From: Crambe crambe
Lineage: Eukaryota; Porifera; Demospongiae; Poecilosclerida; Crambeidae
DNA: 64,000 nucleotides
Assembly: GCA_963924555.1 (NCBI GenBank)
Contig: OZ004596.1
Coordinates: 4,164,139 to 4,228,138 of the forward strand
Reading direction: 5' to 3'
The position numbers and the translations under genes are program-made. The notes under the pieces are model-generated. The model was given only the letters and a program-made list of their open reading frames with translations. It had not been told where the DNA came from and ran no database searches. This document shows positions 45,601 to 49,098 of this stretch, in pieces (position 1 is the stretch's first letter; every line of letters starts with the position of its first letter).

Positions 45601-47396
45601 CTATAAAATAAAATTTATAAATCCACTGAAAAAACATTCCTACAGTAATGATTAAGCAGAAATGCTGAAAGCATGCATACTCCTTTTAAGTGCATCACAT
45701 TGCATTCATGTTGATTATTCAGCAAAATTTAGAACTTTTCTACTTGGTTTATGTGGTTACCCTTGTTACAGGTTGGTTGTCATACTGGATGGTTGTCAGT
45801 AAGGATAGGTACTGTCCATTGCAGGTTGGTTGTCAGGAAGGTTTGGGGAATAGGTGGATATAAATTGTCCTATGGTTTACACAAACTGCATGGATTGTAT
45901 AGGACCATTTCTTAGGTCCTTGTAAGCCACTACCTATTTCTCATTCCTACCATCCACAAGGACCTGATCCTATACAGAATGTGCAGTTGTGTAAACCATA
46001 GAACCCCAAACCTTTTGTGCAATGGAGTATTATGGCTTCCATCTATACCAGATAGTTGAGTAGTATAGATGGAAACCATAATACTCCATTGCACAAAAGG
46101 TTTGCGGTCCTATGGTTTACTCAACTACATATCAGGGAGTGCAAGTAGGGATGGCAGGTCAAAGGTCATAAGACCTTTACCCTTACTCTACAGGTTCTCA
46201 GAAGGCTACTAGTATGAATTGCTACAAGAGGGAAGAATGTTTAAAAATCTAAAATTCATTTGCTAACATAAATACTTTTTGTTCTTTTTCTTTATAATAA
46301 TAATGATATCCCAACTTGCTAGCTTAGTCATCAAAATTCTGTTTTGGGCATCTGTTATAAGAGGCTCAGTGATATCGATAGCACTCGGACCACTAGAAGT
46401 ACTAGAGCCAAGCTTCAGTGCTCTTCAGCTAGCTAACTGCAGTTTAAATTGCTTAGCTATATAGCTGATCCGATGGTGTTCCAGTCACTCCTTAGTACAG
46501 ATGCTCATCCTATTATAGCCAGTACTTGGCTGTAGTGTAGTCTGCTTACTTCACCATGCCATGCACATGTCATTTACATAGCTGTTGTTATAAAGATTGA
46601 TATTTTAGATTATAGCAGATACTTCAGAAGAAATTTTTTTGCGCTCACTTGTTTCCATCCCTTTTCTTAGTGCTTTTCTTTCATAACTGTGATGTTAAAA
46701 GTATGTAAAGAATTGAGGGTGGCAGTATTGATTGCCTGAGAGCATGCAGTGGTTCTATGACACAAAGCAACAGTCAGACCTTATTTATCTTTGTAGGTAT
46801 GCAAGAAATGGATTGGGTGTTGCTGCTTCTTTTGGATAGTTCATTTTGAGCTTGTGTTGGAGGAACAGGGTCATATAGGAGAGAGGAGGTGCTGGTATGG
46901 GTGTGGTAATCACAGACTGAGAACATTCTATTATAGTGTATTAGTATCAAGTAGTTAGCAAGTACCTGTATAGATACTAGACTTTTGATTTGGAAAGCTC
47001 ATGATTAATTAACTACTTCACTGCATGTGTATGCTCTGGCAATATACAAGGTTAATGGGAGGAGTGAGCATGTACCTATATTTTACCTTTCCTGATGGCA
47101 GAAGCAACCCCTCCCTGACCAATATTGTCTAGGGATGTGATCAAAGATGTCCAAGATGGAGGGCCACTCATTTTCAACACACTGTCCATCCCGTTGAGCC
47201 AGGCATCCACCATATCATCGGGCAGGTCCTTCATCTTCTTAAGGTTGGAATAAAGCAATCCGAGAGCAGTGCCCAGTTGTCTTAACTGTTCATTGTTTAA
47301 GACCTTCAGACTCTTACAGACTTTAAAGTGATCTTCTGTAGACAGTCGCAAACTGGGATGTTCCCTGGCATCACTGTATTTCTTTGATTCGGCCAT
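1748..47396 (-). CDS. Giant Death-HELZ2-like-Death gene, 36-exon model
   Basis: This is the overall model; module entries give details. Exons joined in order from 47396 to 1748 keep compatible phases at all 35 junctions with GT-AG borders, giving about 4,310 codons from the ATG at 47394-47396 to the TAA at 1748-1750. Order: Death, Death-associated module, CCCH finger, helicase 1, helicase 2, RNB, helicase 3, ZU5, UPA, Death. HELZ2 proteins are helicase-RNB-helicase ATPases acting on RNA; the Death folds suggest assembly of a signalling complex. The weakest links are three: the two introns over 11 kb, and the junction 3665/3543, where an alternative reading ends the helicase protein at 3642. 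If that stop is used, ZU5-UPA-Death is a separate gene starting at the ATG near 3541. Gene finders may split this into two to four genes. Confidence 0.6.
2083..2963 (-). CDS. UPA-like domain exons between ZU5 and Death
   Basis: Five small exons: 2872-2963 (92 nt), 2673-2804 (132 nt), 2323-2494 (172 nt), 2185-2219 (35 nt) and 2083-2125 (43 nt). All have GT-AG borders and matching phases. The peptide runs from ILYSARLYKSLNANNAVFCM through TVHKYLTVKSETVTLEGE to FLADRSKPLELNVVGLNKK and ends in SPPPG. The beta-rich stretch between ZU5 and Death sits where the UPA domain sits in UNC5, PIDD and ankyrin; I assign it by position and pattern. In PIDD and UNC5 the UPA domain packs on ZU5 and Death to keep the protein closed, and the same could hold here (inference). 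Confidence 0.65.
3028..3543 (-). CDS. ZU5 domain exon
   Basis: This 516-nt exon lies between an acceptor at 3544-3545 and a donor at 3026-3027. It encodes a ZU5 fold: the stretch DDMGLFIDIPEGSISPMESV, then VELVIQPSFNEIFETPKG, then ASPAYLIET and KKIELKKPLLVKMQHYI, ending in INFSWWRIFSRRR. ZU5 domains occur in ankyrin, ZO-1, UNC5 and PIDD. If the exon belongs to a separate gene, the start would be the ATG at about 3541 (MDHKKEDLSED). If it is fused to the helicase, the donor at 3663-3664 joins it in phase after NCIKDG. No other start is obvious, and only about 100 bp separate the two coding regions. Confidence 0.8.
3642..6779 (-). CDS. SF1 (UPF1-like) helicase 3 of HELZ2-like protein
   Basis: Exons: 6667-6779, 6481-6615, 5891-6016, 5114-5751, 4820-5056, 4589-4751, 4344-4523 and 3665-3745 (or to the TAG at 3642). 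Helicase motifs are in order: I GPPGTGKS split by the intron 6017-6480; Ia region CGPTNKSVDVV; II DECGMAFEPEA; III LIGDHMQLQP; IV QYRM; V SQGDEYGIVILSTVRS; VI NVGITRSKYGLVIIG. The C-terminal WNVLLDYYKKKNC is typical of the UPF1/HELZ2 group. The enzyme should be an ATP-driven RNA or DNA unwindase; all key residues are present. The exon 4820-5056 uses a weak donor (AAAAAA then gtggtc); the stronger-looking alternative at 4803 puts the next exon out of frame. Confidence 0.85.
6017..6480. repeat. Intron with CATA microsatellite and decayed MITE
   Basis: This intron splits the Walker A motif of helicase 3. It contains a (CATA)n run at about 6055-6092. From about 6165 to 6360 lies an eroded copy of the interspersed repeat found intact at 16748-17160 and 17978-18405, recognised by caagtttcaggaccaggga and the following ttcagaaatacgg. 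Confidence 0.75.
6832..10495 (-). CDS. Helicase 2 C-terminus plus RNB exoribonuclease-like domain
   Basis: A single 3,664-nt exon. Its first 110 residues finish helicase 2: motif V VEFRAIFLST and motif VI FNTAITRSRSLVVAVG. A cold-shock-like stretch follows (NRKGAFDGDQVTVDIFP), then the RNB domain of the RNase II/R family: FTIDSKEAQNLDNALSIV, LGVHVVNAAKHIES, YETRSRLSLTPGKIRDV, LLVEELMIWANSEAA and FTSPLQRYVDIEVQRMLLKK. RNB enzymes degrade RNA 3' to 5' with four clustered Asp. The usual D-x5-D-x-DD pattern reads D-x5-N-x-DN here, so two of four acids are Asn and hydrolysis may be lost. About 350 residues after RNB belong to the inter-domain and next helicase N-terminal region. Helicase-RNB-helicase is the HELZ2 signature. 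Confidence 0.88.
10551..12478 (-). CDS. SF1 helicase 2 of HELZ2-like protein
   Basis: Exons: 12246-12478, 11168-12185, 10686-11108 and 10551-10629, continuing into 10495. Motifs: I GPFGTGKTRLLARAAYDIL; Ia LICAHHNASVDTFVEYF; II FIDEGAQTREPE; III VIAGDHCQ; IV LTNYRCHN. The next exon carries motifs V and VI. An N-terminal region with ILKDVLTVKNYRDKFHHLL and HEEEEHAHQLAKRC precedes the ATPase; the same element is found ahead of helicase 1. The domain should bind nucleic acid and hydrolyse ATP. The exon layout matches helicase 1 almost exon for exon, pointing to a tandem duplication of this module. Confidence 0.88.
12559..12985 (-). CDS. Spliced Ser/Pro/Thr-rich linker between helicases 1 and 2
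   Basis: Three tiny exons, 12926-12985 (60 nt), 12704-12819 (116 nt) and 12559-12647 (89 nt), have good GT-AG borders and keep frame between the helicase 1 exon ending at 13051 and the helicase 2 exon starting at 12478. The peptide is low-complexity (SPAVSPQHSASKLSIGSPQ, then SSSASSGEHMTDMGPTTPA, then KEPKIHANKPAESEPSNES). The chance of four junctions agreeing in phase by accident is low. This is the main evidence that helicase 1 and helicase 2 lie in one protein rather than two genes. Confidence 0.75.
13051..15093 (-). CDS. SF1 helicase 1 of HELZ2-like protein
   Basis: Exons: 14049-15093, 13587-13994, 13438-13519 and 13051-13387. Motifs: I VNGSFGTGKTRMLAIAA; Ia LICAHHQSSADHYIEQYF; II LLDEGSQSREPENIAPL; III VLAGDSCQ; IV NTNYRCHPDIMK; V DIQGQEFQALFMST; VI FNTVLTRAKSLVVVVG. 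All catalytic positions look intact. It is closer to helicase 2 than to helicase 3 in wording and in exon structure. Its N-terminal exon lies 11.3 kb upstream at 26396-26892, on the far side of a repeat-filled intron. Canonical HELZ2 has two helicases, so this third one is extra. Confidence 0.87.
15161..15400. repeat. Fold-back MITE
   Basis: The element runs from tgagtgcaaaaaatttcttc to its reverse complement gaagaaattttttgcactca. The arms pair over about 100 bp around a short loop near 15270-15305. It shares the terminal sequence (gcaaaaaatttcttc) and the GTAGGGAT-type motif with the larger element at 28726-29187, so the two families use related ends. Confidence 0.85.
15660..16215. repeat. 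Interspersed repeat ending in agagagtgctagcgcactctct
   Basis: Sequence with tagcaaaagatcagcctcta, ctgtagccttctgagaacct and gacccgccatccctacttag. Homologous copies are at 29935-30463 (near full length), 16560-16750 (left part), 25945-26151 and 26155-26381 (right parts), and inverted at 46139-46300 with more inverted pieces up to 46600. It has no coding capacity. The right end is a short perfect palindrome. Confidence 0.8.
16748..17160 (+). repeat. Interspersed repeat, copy 1
   Basis: It starts with agagagtgtggtagcactct and the motif tatgtagggatgactcggac, then runs through gcagaccaagtttcaggacc, a GAA/CTT-rich stretch and caaccatatctctcgaacca. A second direct copy is at 17978-18405 and inverted copies at 24850-25335. 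A decayed copy lies in the intron at 6165-6360. Confidence 0.8.
17167..17462. repeat. Fold-back MITE, copy 1
   Basis: This is a near-perfect hairpin of about 135-bp arms, from aagggaaaaatcatttcgtg to its reverse complement, with a loop of about 25 bp around tacgtacattactacac. Two more copies occur at 18412-18710 and 25660-25944. The arm contains agatgtagggatgaccactg and, near the loop, acaatccctacatatacg. Confidence 0.9.
17470..17960 (+). repeat. Interspersed repeat, second half, copy 1
   Basis: Follows the hairpin: ttgttcctggtctttttt, ggacagatgaaagaagaata, cttggaggtcgaagatgctg, tggatatcaaatacatgcgc, then the inverted counterpart of the gaaccactcaagctac segment. A second direct copy is at 18712-19220 and an inverted copy at 25336-25659. 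Together with the preceding repeat it forms a composite unit of about 1.2 kb with the hairpin nested inside. Confidence 0.75.
17978..18405 (+). repeat. Interspersed repeat, copy 2
   Basis: Direct repeat of 16748-17160 with small differences. It is followed by hairpin copy 2 and the second half at 18712-19220, so the whole composite unit is tandemly duplicated here. Confidence 0.8.
18412..18710. repeat. Fold-back MITE, copy 2
   Basis: Same hairpin as 17167-17462, with near-identical arms and a slightly longer loop (tataatctgaagctacccg). Confidence 0.9.
18712..19256 (+). repeat. Interspersed repeat second half, copy 2, ending in an ATA run
   Basis: Direct copy of 17470-17960, ending in a (taa)n tract at about 19217-19251 that borders the DIRS-like element. 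Confidence 0.75.
19459..21140 (+). CDS. Gag-like region of DIRS-like element
   Basis: Three open segments. 19459-19795 encodes an Arg/Thr-rich start (MPKQRRRGRGGR). 20192-20926 encodes a helical region with RRLVDKARSGQFTEMKELLA and WLDYDRAFRQQAAADP. 20930-21140, in another frame, encodes a Cys/His cluster (FCVSWNKGACYFP, then HECPVCRSADHKAKDC) typical of DIRS-type gag. Between the first two lies a possible intron, donor after TCATCATCAG and acceptor ggtggcag, containing a (TG)n run at 19909-19989. The second and third segments are in different frames, so the product needs a frameshift or the copy is broken. Confidence 0.6.
21582..23477 (+). CDS. Reverse transcriptase and RNase H of DIRS-like element
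   Basis: Open frame from 21513; the likely coding part begins after an acceptor at about 21582. RT signatures: GLVPKLHQLNKFRLIVDLSH, LTKLDIKDAYRIIPVNPDD, ALPFGLRSAPKIFSAVAD and the catalytic LHYLDDFLF. RNase H follows: EVTSDASGSFGCGAF, NIAAKELVPIVIA, FNSDNMAVVGII and HVPGVDNTAADAISR, with the expected D, E and D residues. The enzyme copies element RNA into DNA. The 3' end overlaps the recombinase frame, as is common in DIRS elements. Confidence 0.85.
   Translation, partial: GPSVKAISLDCANIVNGSYRYTQDLVQLAAFVSSQPSPLWPRYHSPIRMENLSPFLNSHPDATYAAYIREGLTKGFRIGFNYSNTSLRSRGSNHPSTLANERVVDDRIATEVAAGRLHGPLPLHLKPLAHTSPMGLVPKLHQLNKFRLIVDLSHPIGASVNDGISPDLCSLRYASVDEAVNVIRRLGRDAQLTKLDIKDAYRIIPVNPDDYHLLGISWRGATYIDRALPFGLRSAPKIFSAVADLVAWVLHQQGIKHQLHYLDDFLFLDAATPQGSTGTLEQVLRIFQGLGIPIATQKTEGPNTALVFLGILIDTHRFELRLPLEKLTRLQTALQHWKKKRSCTRRELESLLGHLSHAATVVRQGRTFLRQLFPLLSLNRAPHHWIRLNAGSKADLLWWSTFLQGWNGTSFFPISTPSTEVTSDASGSFGCGAFSLSHGWFQIQWPDNWHSLNIAAKELVPIVIAAALWGHHWKHSCVCFNSDNMAVVGIIRSRTAKDPLLMHLVRCLVFYAASCGFEFIAEHVPGVDNTAADAISRNNIPLFHSLVPQLSHVTVPKVVLDLLVTRMPNWGSQEWTVLLARSLIRESQDQPELCTNQAGASTSTSAHNTPCPHFLLRNTPSASLPPSSHSQ
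23288..24298 (+). pseudogene. Tyrosine recombinase of DIRS-like element, one in-frame stop
   Basis: One reading frame interrupted by a single TGA at 23492-23494. The N-terminal part (SRSTRAVYQSGWRQYIHFC) is a SAM-like core-binding domain. The catalytic domain after the stop carries FMRAGEF (first Arg), LRHSKTDPFG, HYAGHSFRIGAATAAAQAG (His and second Arg) and FLAYIR (nucleophile Tyr). Enzymes of this class insert DIRS circles without a DDE integrase. Apart from the stop the domain reads intact, so the copy looks recent. Readthrough or sequence error cannot be excluded. Confidence 0.8.
24578..24712 (+). repeat. 42-bp tandem repeat at 3' end of DIRS-like element
   Basis: About 3.3 units of 42 bp (gggggcgaccctgctggggc then cccctagctctatgttctatgt), starting at about 24578, 24620 and 24662. 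The period is a multiple of three, which leaves short spurious open frames on both strands. Confidence 0.85.
24850..25659 (-). repeat. Inverted copies of the interspersed repeat
   Basis: Two tandem minus-strand copies of the 16748-17160 repeat (about 24850-25090 and 25095-25335) are followed by an inverted copy of the 17470-17960 segment (25336-25659). With 16748-19256 they form a large interrupted palindrome around the DIRS-like element. Confidence 0.8.
25660..25944. repeat. Fold-back MITE, copy 3
   Basis: Same hairpin as 17167-17462, with a shortened loop (about 15 bp, tcgggtagcttcaga). Confidence 0.9.
25945..26381 (+). repeat. Two partial copies of the agagagtgctagcgcactctct repeat
   Basis: Right-hand parts of the 15660-16215 repeat in tandem (25945-26151 and 26155-26381), each ending in the ccatccctacttag motif and a short palindrome. 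They end 15 bp before the donor of the exon at 26396. Confidence 0.8.
26396..26892 (-). CDS. Pro/Gln-rich linker and N-terminal exon of helicase 1
   Basis: This 497-nt exon begins after an acceptor at 26893-26894. The correct frame gives a repetitive Pro/Gln/Tyr/Arg-rich stretch (LPYRQLRPLPYNQVQRPLP, then YPSYQNSPRHIPPPSHLP) and ends with VAIEDELTKVNYKRKFCDL and WEEKEHIERLRQK. The last part aligns well with the helicase 2 exon at 12246-12478 (VLTVKNYRDKFHHLL, EEEHAHQLAKR) and ends at the same phase-2 intron. That ties it to helicase 1 exon 15093 across 11.3 kb. A Leu/Tyr-rich open frame also exists here in another frame; it is a shadow. Confidence 0.7.
27208..27817 (-). CDS. Zinc-finger exon (CCCH type) and 35-nt microexon
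   Basis: Exon 27482-27817 (336 nt) encodes a Cys/His-rich segment: ICRKCFYDYRRIF, DCPHF, and near the end MCEPIFCRRDECTYAHG with spacing C-x4-C-x4-C-x3-H followed by ERNQW, the pattern of CCCH fingers in HELZ/HELZ2 and ZC3H7 proteins. A 35-nt microexon at 27208-27242 (HTVSNQGAGNW) bridges it in phase to the Pro/Gln exon at 26892. The domain likely binds RNA. It precedes the helicases exactly where HELZ2 carries its zinc fingers. Confidence 0.75.
28726..29187. repeat. Complete fold-back MITE
   Basis: Starts acaagtgaatgcaaaaaatt and ends with the reverse complement. The arms pair almost perfectly to the centre catga/tcatg at 28945. The copy at 1-324 is the right part of another member. Near each end is the motif gtgaagtagggatggcc. 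Confidence 0.92.
29935..30463 (+). repeat. Near-complete copy of the 15660-16215 repeat
   Basis: Direct copy with the same landmarks (gcatctgtactgtaattcag, ctaatagcaaaagatcagcc, gacccgccatccctactta) and the same terminal palindrome. Confidence 0.85.
30937..31244 (-). CDS. Tyr/Pro-rich linker exon
   Basis: This 308-nt exon lies between an acceptor at 31245-31246 and a donor at 30935-30936. The peptide reads LDEHAGAYVEFIGGPGFKVD, SKPPLPHPQPKQNCYAPQPD, an acidic EEEEEPPSPLPPRR and a Ser/Pro tail. I recognise no domain; the tyrosines and polyproline suggest a disordered adaptor-like segment. It joins in phase to the zinc-finger exon downstream and to 42487 upstream across 11.2 kb. Membership in the giant gene rests on those phases, on strand and on similar style to the exon at 42487-42576. 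Confidence 0.55.
31761..32590. repeat. 426-bp tandem duplication (two copies)
   Basis: The segment starting caatttagacagttttgaat at 31761 is repeated from 32187 with minor changes, including a shorter A-run. It forms the left end of the larger array of related repeats that continues at 32590-33400 and 38500-42120. Confidence 0.85.
32420..33400. repeat. Degenerate ~0.9-kb repeat unit
   Basis: Landmarks: gcctaactcgacttcgtttt, gacgatctttaccatacg, caagccttgattgcagacag, ttatggccttccagcatcaa and ttttctacttggtatgtggt. Further units, more or less complete, are at 38500-38990 plus 39561-39800, at 39850-40780, at 40840-41470 and at 41660-42110, with an inverted fragment at 41455-41650. The Copia element is inserted between the first unit and the rest. 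Confidence 0.75.
33509..33659 (+). repeat. 5' LTR of Copia element
   Basis: 151 bp, starting TGTTGAAATT and ending GATTTCAATA (short inverted termini). Compared with the 3' LTR it lacks a segment after tggatcatgt and carries other small differences. Confidence 0.92.
33661..33673 (+). promoter_or_regulatory. Primer binding site matching initiator Met tRNA anticodon arm
   Basis: GTTATGGGCCCAG lies one base after the 5' LTR. It is complementary to the conserved anticodon stem-loop of eukaryotic initiator tRNA-Met (CTGGGCCCATAAC). Drosophila copia is known to prime from a 5' half of this tRNA, so the same mechanism is likely here. Confidence 0.8.
33740..34420 (+). pseudogene. Copia gag, frameshifted
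   Basis: Starts at an ATG at 33740 (MAEGKILSIIPLNGSNYPTW), breaks frame near 33805, continues in another frame (LATIVLAVDPSLLYLIGTD, REYIKKMTETFDELA) and shifts again near 34310 before the CCHC zinc knuckle (CHYCKKPGHFKKDC). Gag packages element RNA. Two frame changes mean no intact product. Confidence 0.85.
34460..35810 (+). pseudogene. Copia protease and integrase, frameshifted
   Basis: The protease active-site motif DSGAT is at about 34515. A frame change near 34650 is followed by the pre-integrase HHCC-like region (LWHRQFGHLN, CEACIGGKQ) and an rve integrase core with its three acids visible: HSDV, RTDNGGEF and PEQNGAAERLN. A further frame change near 35740 leads into the spacer before reverse transcriptase. 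The integrase core itself is uninterrupted. Confidence 0.87.
35812..37539 (+). pseudogene. Copia reverse transcriptase and RNase H, with stops
   Basis: RT signatures: WVYKVKTNNNGSVERYKARL, HHIDVATAFLNATL, KSIYGLKQSPRCWN and the catalytic MYVDDMILAG. RNase H: GYSDADWAGD, STAEAEYVALS and the C-terminal CPTHEMVADMLSKGL. Two in-frame stops interrupt conserved blocks, TGA at 37003-37005 and TAA at 37345-37347. All parts remain in one frame, so decay here is by point mutation. Confidence 0.88.
37564..37721 (+). repeat. 3' LTR of Copia element
   Basis: 158 bp, same termini as the 5' LTR. A purine-rich tract (tgagtgaggaggag) ending at 37563 immediately precedes it and is the likely polypurine tract for plus-strand priming. 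Confidence 0.92.
37727..38996. other. Intronic sequence between Copia element and TIR element
   Basis: No gene seen. It begins with a CT-rich run near 37757-37772, has an (AT)n run at about 38417-38438, and from 38500 continues the degenerate ~0.9-kb repeat array. Confidence 0.5.
38997..39552 (+). mobile_element. 556-bp TIR element carrying a RecQ-like fragment
   Basis: Ends AGTCTGGC and GCCAGACT, with inverted repeats of about 55 bp that include acccctggtaaaaaataggg. The 8-bp target duplication ACTTGTAT is at 38989-38996 and 39553-39560. Sister repeat units lack the insertion, confirming the empty site. An internal open frame at 39153-39377 encodes FGILPTGYGKSLCY, the helicase motif I of RecQ-type proteins. 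An 8-bp duplication fits hAT-like superfamilies. The element cannot encode a transposase. Confidence 0.8.
39561..42120. repeat. Array of degenerate ~0.9-kb repeats
   Basis: Three to four eroded units, starting at about 39850, 40840 and 41660, with an inverted fragment at 41455-41650. The A-rich joints resemble gaaaaaaaaagaaaaa. A short insertion at 40395-40550 begins with ggggcggctccatagggggg and ends with its imperfect inverse, so it may be another small TIR element. No coding content. Confidence 0.7.
42487..43652 (-). CDS. Death-associated module and Tyr/Pro-rich linker
   Basis: Exons: 42963-43652 (690 nt), 42634-42694 (61 nt) and 42487-42576 (90 nt), all GT-AG and in phase. The first encodes about 230 residues with a recognisable pattern: ESLRLLLKPYKIPKL, ISKILNKAFDHCFFYSYRIL, TTYVANFKHYCERRLCEVPY, LTNILGKPIYLRDVEDGCVK and LFPL-like EIFPLNGEQMKQLKEIGV. 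From memory, modules of this kind accompany Death or NACHT domains in sponge, cnidarian and echinoderm proteins; it has no name that I can give with confidence. The short exons add ESYDYVDQFPAPPKLPS, a disordered Tyr/Pro linker. Confidence 0.7.
43653..45486. other. Intron with a TIR element
   Basis: Between coding exons 42963-43652 and 45487-45600. It contains the 497-bp TIR element at 44326-44822 and otherwise AT-rich unique sequence. I see no further exon needed for phase. Confidence 0.55.
44326..44822. mobile_element. 497-bp TIR element
   Basis: Starts CAGGGTTCTCCC and ends GGGAGAACCCTG. Sub-terminal inverted ccttaaggcata-type sequence adds to the pairing. It is flanked by atgtc at 44321-44325 and 44823-44827, a possible 5-bp target duplication. 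There is no transposase, and the superfamily is uncertain. Confidence 0.7.
45487..45600 (-). CDS. Linker exon after N-terminal Death domain
   Basis: A 114-nt exon with acceptor at 45601-45602 and donor at 45485-45486. It encodes LPLDLATPVGNVETQTSVSI then VSQSYSHSQKNKVGTDE. It enters and leaves in phase 1, matching the Death exon at 47087 and the module exon at 43652. No domain; a flexible Ser/Thr linker. Confidence 0.55.
46001..46105. repeat. Short fold-back palindrome
   Basis: Arms of about 40 bp, from aaccttttgtgcaatggagt to its reverse complement, around a loop near 46055. A looser inverted pair (ctatggtttacacaa) lies outside it at 45870-46130. Confidence 0.8.
46139..46600 (-). repeat. 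Inverted copy of the 15660-16215 repeat
   Basis: Minus-strand landmarks: agtagggatggcaggtcaaa, cagaaggctac, catcaaaattctgttttggg, gttccagtcactccttagta. It is more diverged than the other copies and extends further left of the unit. Confidence 0.7.
47087..47396 (-). CDS. N-terminal Death domain exon (first coding exon)
   Basis: ATG at 47394-47396; donor at 47085-47086. The 103 residues start MAESKKYSDAREHPSLRLS and contain a Death-fold pattern: VLNNEQLRQLGTALGLLY, KDLPDDMVDAWLNGM, SGPPSWTSLITSLDNIGQGG and VASAIRK. No upstream in-frame ATG lies between this and the GC-richer promoter-like stretch. Death domains form helical assemblies with other Death proteins such as adaptors and IRAK-type kinases; partner unknown. 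It could be the start of the giant gene or of a smaller Death-module gene ending near 42487. Confidence 0.75.
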
Positions 47397-47439
47397 TAAT
47401 TTTGGGCGCGTTTTATCACGATACTACCAGTCGTTACGC

Positions 47440-47495
47440 CAGCGGAACCGGAAGTCATAGGGCCCCATACAATTTTATTTGCACCGGAAGTTCTT
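47440..47495 (-). promoter_or_regulatory. Candidate promoter with two ETS-type motifs
   Basis: Upstream of the ATG at 47396 are two accggaagt motifs at 47447-47455 and 47483-47491, the consensus of ETS factors, which often mark TATA-less animal promoters. Local GC content is higher than around it. Whether they drive the minus-strand gene or also a plus-strand transcript is not visible. Confidence 0.4.
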
Positions 47496-47499
47496 CATT

Positions 47500-48586
47500 T
47501 GCTGTTTAGCTAAATTATAATTCCTGCTATAACTCTTACACTTTATACGTGTAGTAAGTAAAACACTTCACACAAACAGATCACACATAGACCTATCTAA
47601 CTATGTGAAAAAGTTGTTACTTCCAGATACACGAAGTCACGATCACTTGGAAACAAGTGCCTTGACGGTAGAGGTGCAACTGGATTTTCTGTAAGTGGCC
47701 ACGACTTAAATTCTGCACCATCTTTGAGACCATGAACTGAAGTTACATTCATGCAAAATACATTTTGTTCCCAACGGTAGAAAGCGCGCTACACATGCTA
47801 CAATTTCAGCTGTTATCAATCAAGGCAGCCAGTTGCGGTAGACTAGACATGCGTCTCTACCTTTTTTGTATGAACATCCATACCTGACCACAAGGTAATC
47901 AGTTGTTGATAATGAATTATTAAAAGAGTCATTATGAGTAGAGATACAAGGCAAATATGTAATAGCTATCACAGCCACACAAGACAATAGGTATGTGAGC
48001 CAGCTTGGGAGTATGCCCTGTCTCTCCAGAGTTGCCTCTTGATGCAGCCATCTGCACTGCCGGCCCTGTAGGGTGGATATCAATAAAGTTATGAATATGC
48101 CAACACATACCCGAAGGGCTCATTGGGTTAGAAATGCTAAGTACCAGGGTGTGAAGACACTTCATTTGTAGCCACAAAAATGAATCCACAAAGCATAGCT
48201 AGAGCTATACAGAGCAATAGATGTACCTTCACCAACCCCCATGTGCAAGTCAAACTATCATAATTATGGTGTATACCATAATTATGGTGTATAACACCCT
48301 AACACCAATATACAGTTGGTATTTATACATTTAATTGGAACTGCATATGACAAGAAATATGCCACTGGCTTTGCTAATGTATCACCGACAGCCCATTTTC
48401 TAAAATTTAGAAAGCCAAAATCAAACAAACAAACAACATTCTGAATGGTTGGAGGATATACAACAAAACACCTGGCTACACCCTCAGATGACATTGGCAA
48501 AGAACATGTTGACATGTGGCAACAAGCCGACCAAATTCTATGATTCTGGAACCACTAGTTAATCATGGGTGGGAAGTAAAGCTTAC
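47500..48586. other. Mostly unassigned stretch
   Basis: A small tandem duplication (gtgtataccataattatg) lies at 48258-48296. A possible minus-strand exon ends an acceptor-like ccaccctacag at about 48065-48075 (reverse strand) but gives two competing frames without a recognisable domain. I make no gene call. Confidence 0.4.
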
Positions 48587-49098
48587 CATTGTAAGGGTTC
48601 ACTAGCCTCTTGCTGGGTGTTGTCATCAGAGGGGGGATAGAGATTGTCACAATTCTGGCACTGGCACTCTTCGCCACACTGGGTCTGTTTCCTGAGGCAG
48701 CTGCAGCGTCTGGTAGAGCAGCCTGTGATGCACTTGTAACCACTCAGAAGAAATCATGGACATGATATTTGGAGAAGAGGACAATCAAGGTAATCTGGAG
48801 TTGGATGCAAATGAGTTCAATTAGTGTGAAACAGAGCTAGCTAATGGTGGACACGTGCAAACAAATTTTCTGTTTTCTCCTAGGTTATGAAACTTGGTAG
48901 TTACAGTCTTTACTCACACTTCCGTTGTAATATCCAATTTAGAGTTGTTCTGTCCAGCCAATGCTGCATAGCATCCTCTTCTGTTCGATCATCTTTGTTT
49001 CTAATTGTAGCACATCCACAAAAACTAGTAGTGGTACTTAGGAAAGGCTTAGTCCTGGCATCTAAAACTGGTGATAAAAGATAGAAAGCTTCCTTCAA
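48587..49098 (-). CDS. Hypothetical minus-strand exons with Cys-rich CXC-like motif
   Basis: One exon ends at a donor at 48585-48586. In the best frame it encodes KCITGCSTRRCSC then QTQCGEECQCQNCDN, a CXC/TSO1-like cysteine cluster of a kind seen at the C-terminus of transposon-related invertebrate proteins. An upstream open segment, 48918-49098, encodes FYLLSPVLDARTKPFL and LDRTTLNWILQRKC and ends in a clean donor. I could not join the two in phase, so an exon is missing or the gene is broken. Most of the region lies inside the 3,180-bp duplication and recurs at 51835-52278. Confidence 0.4.
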
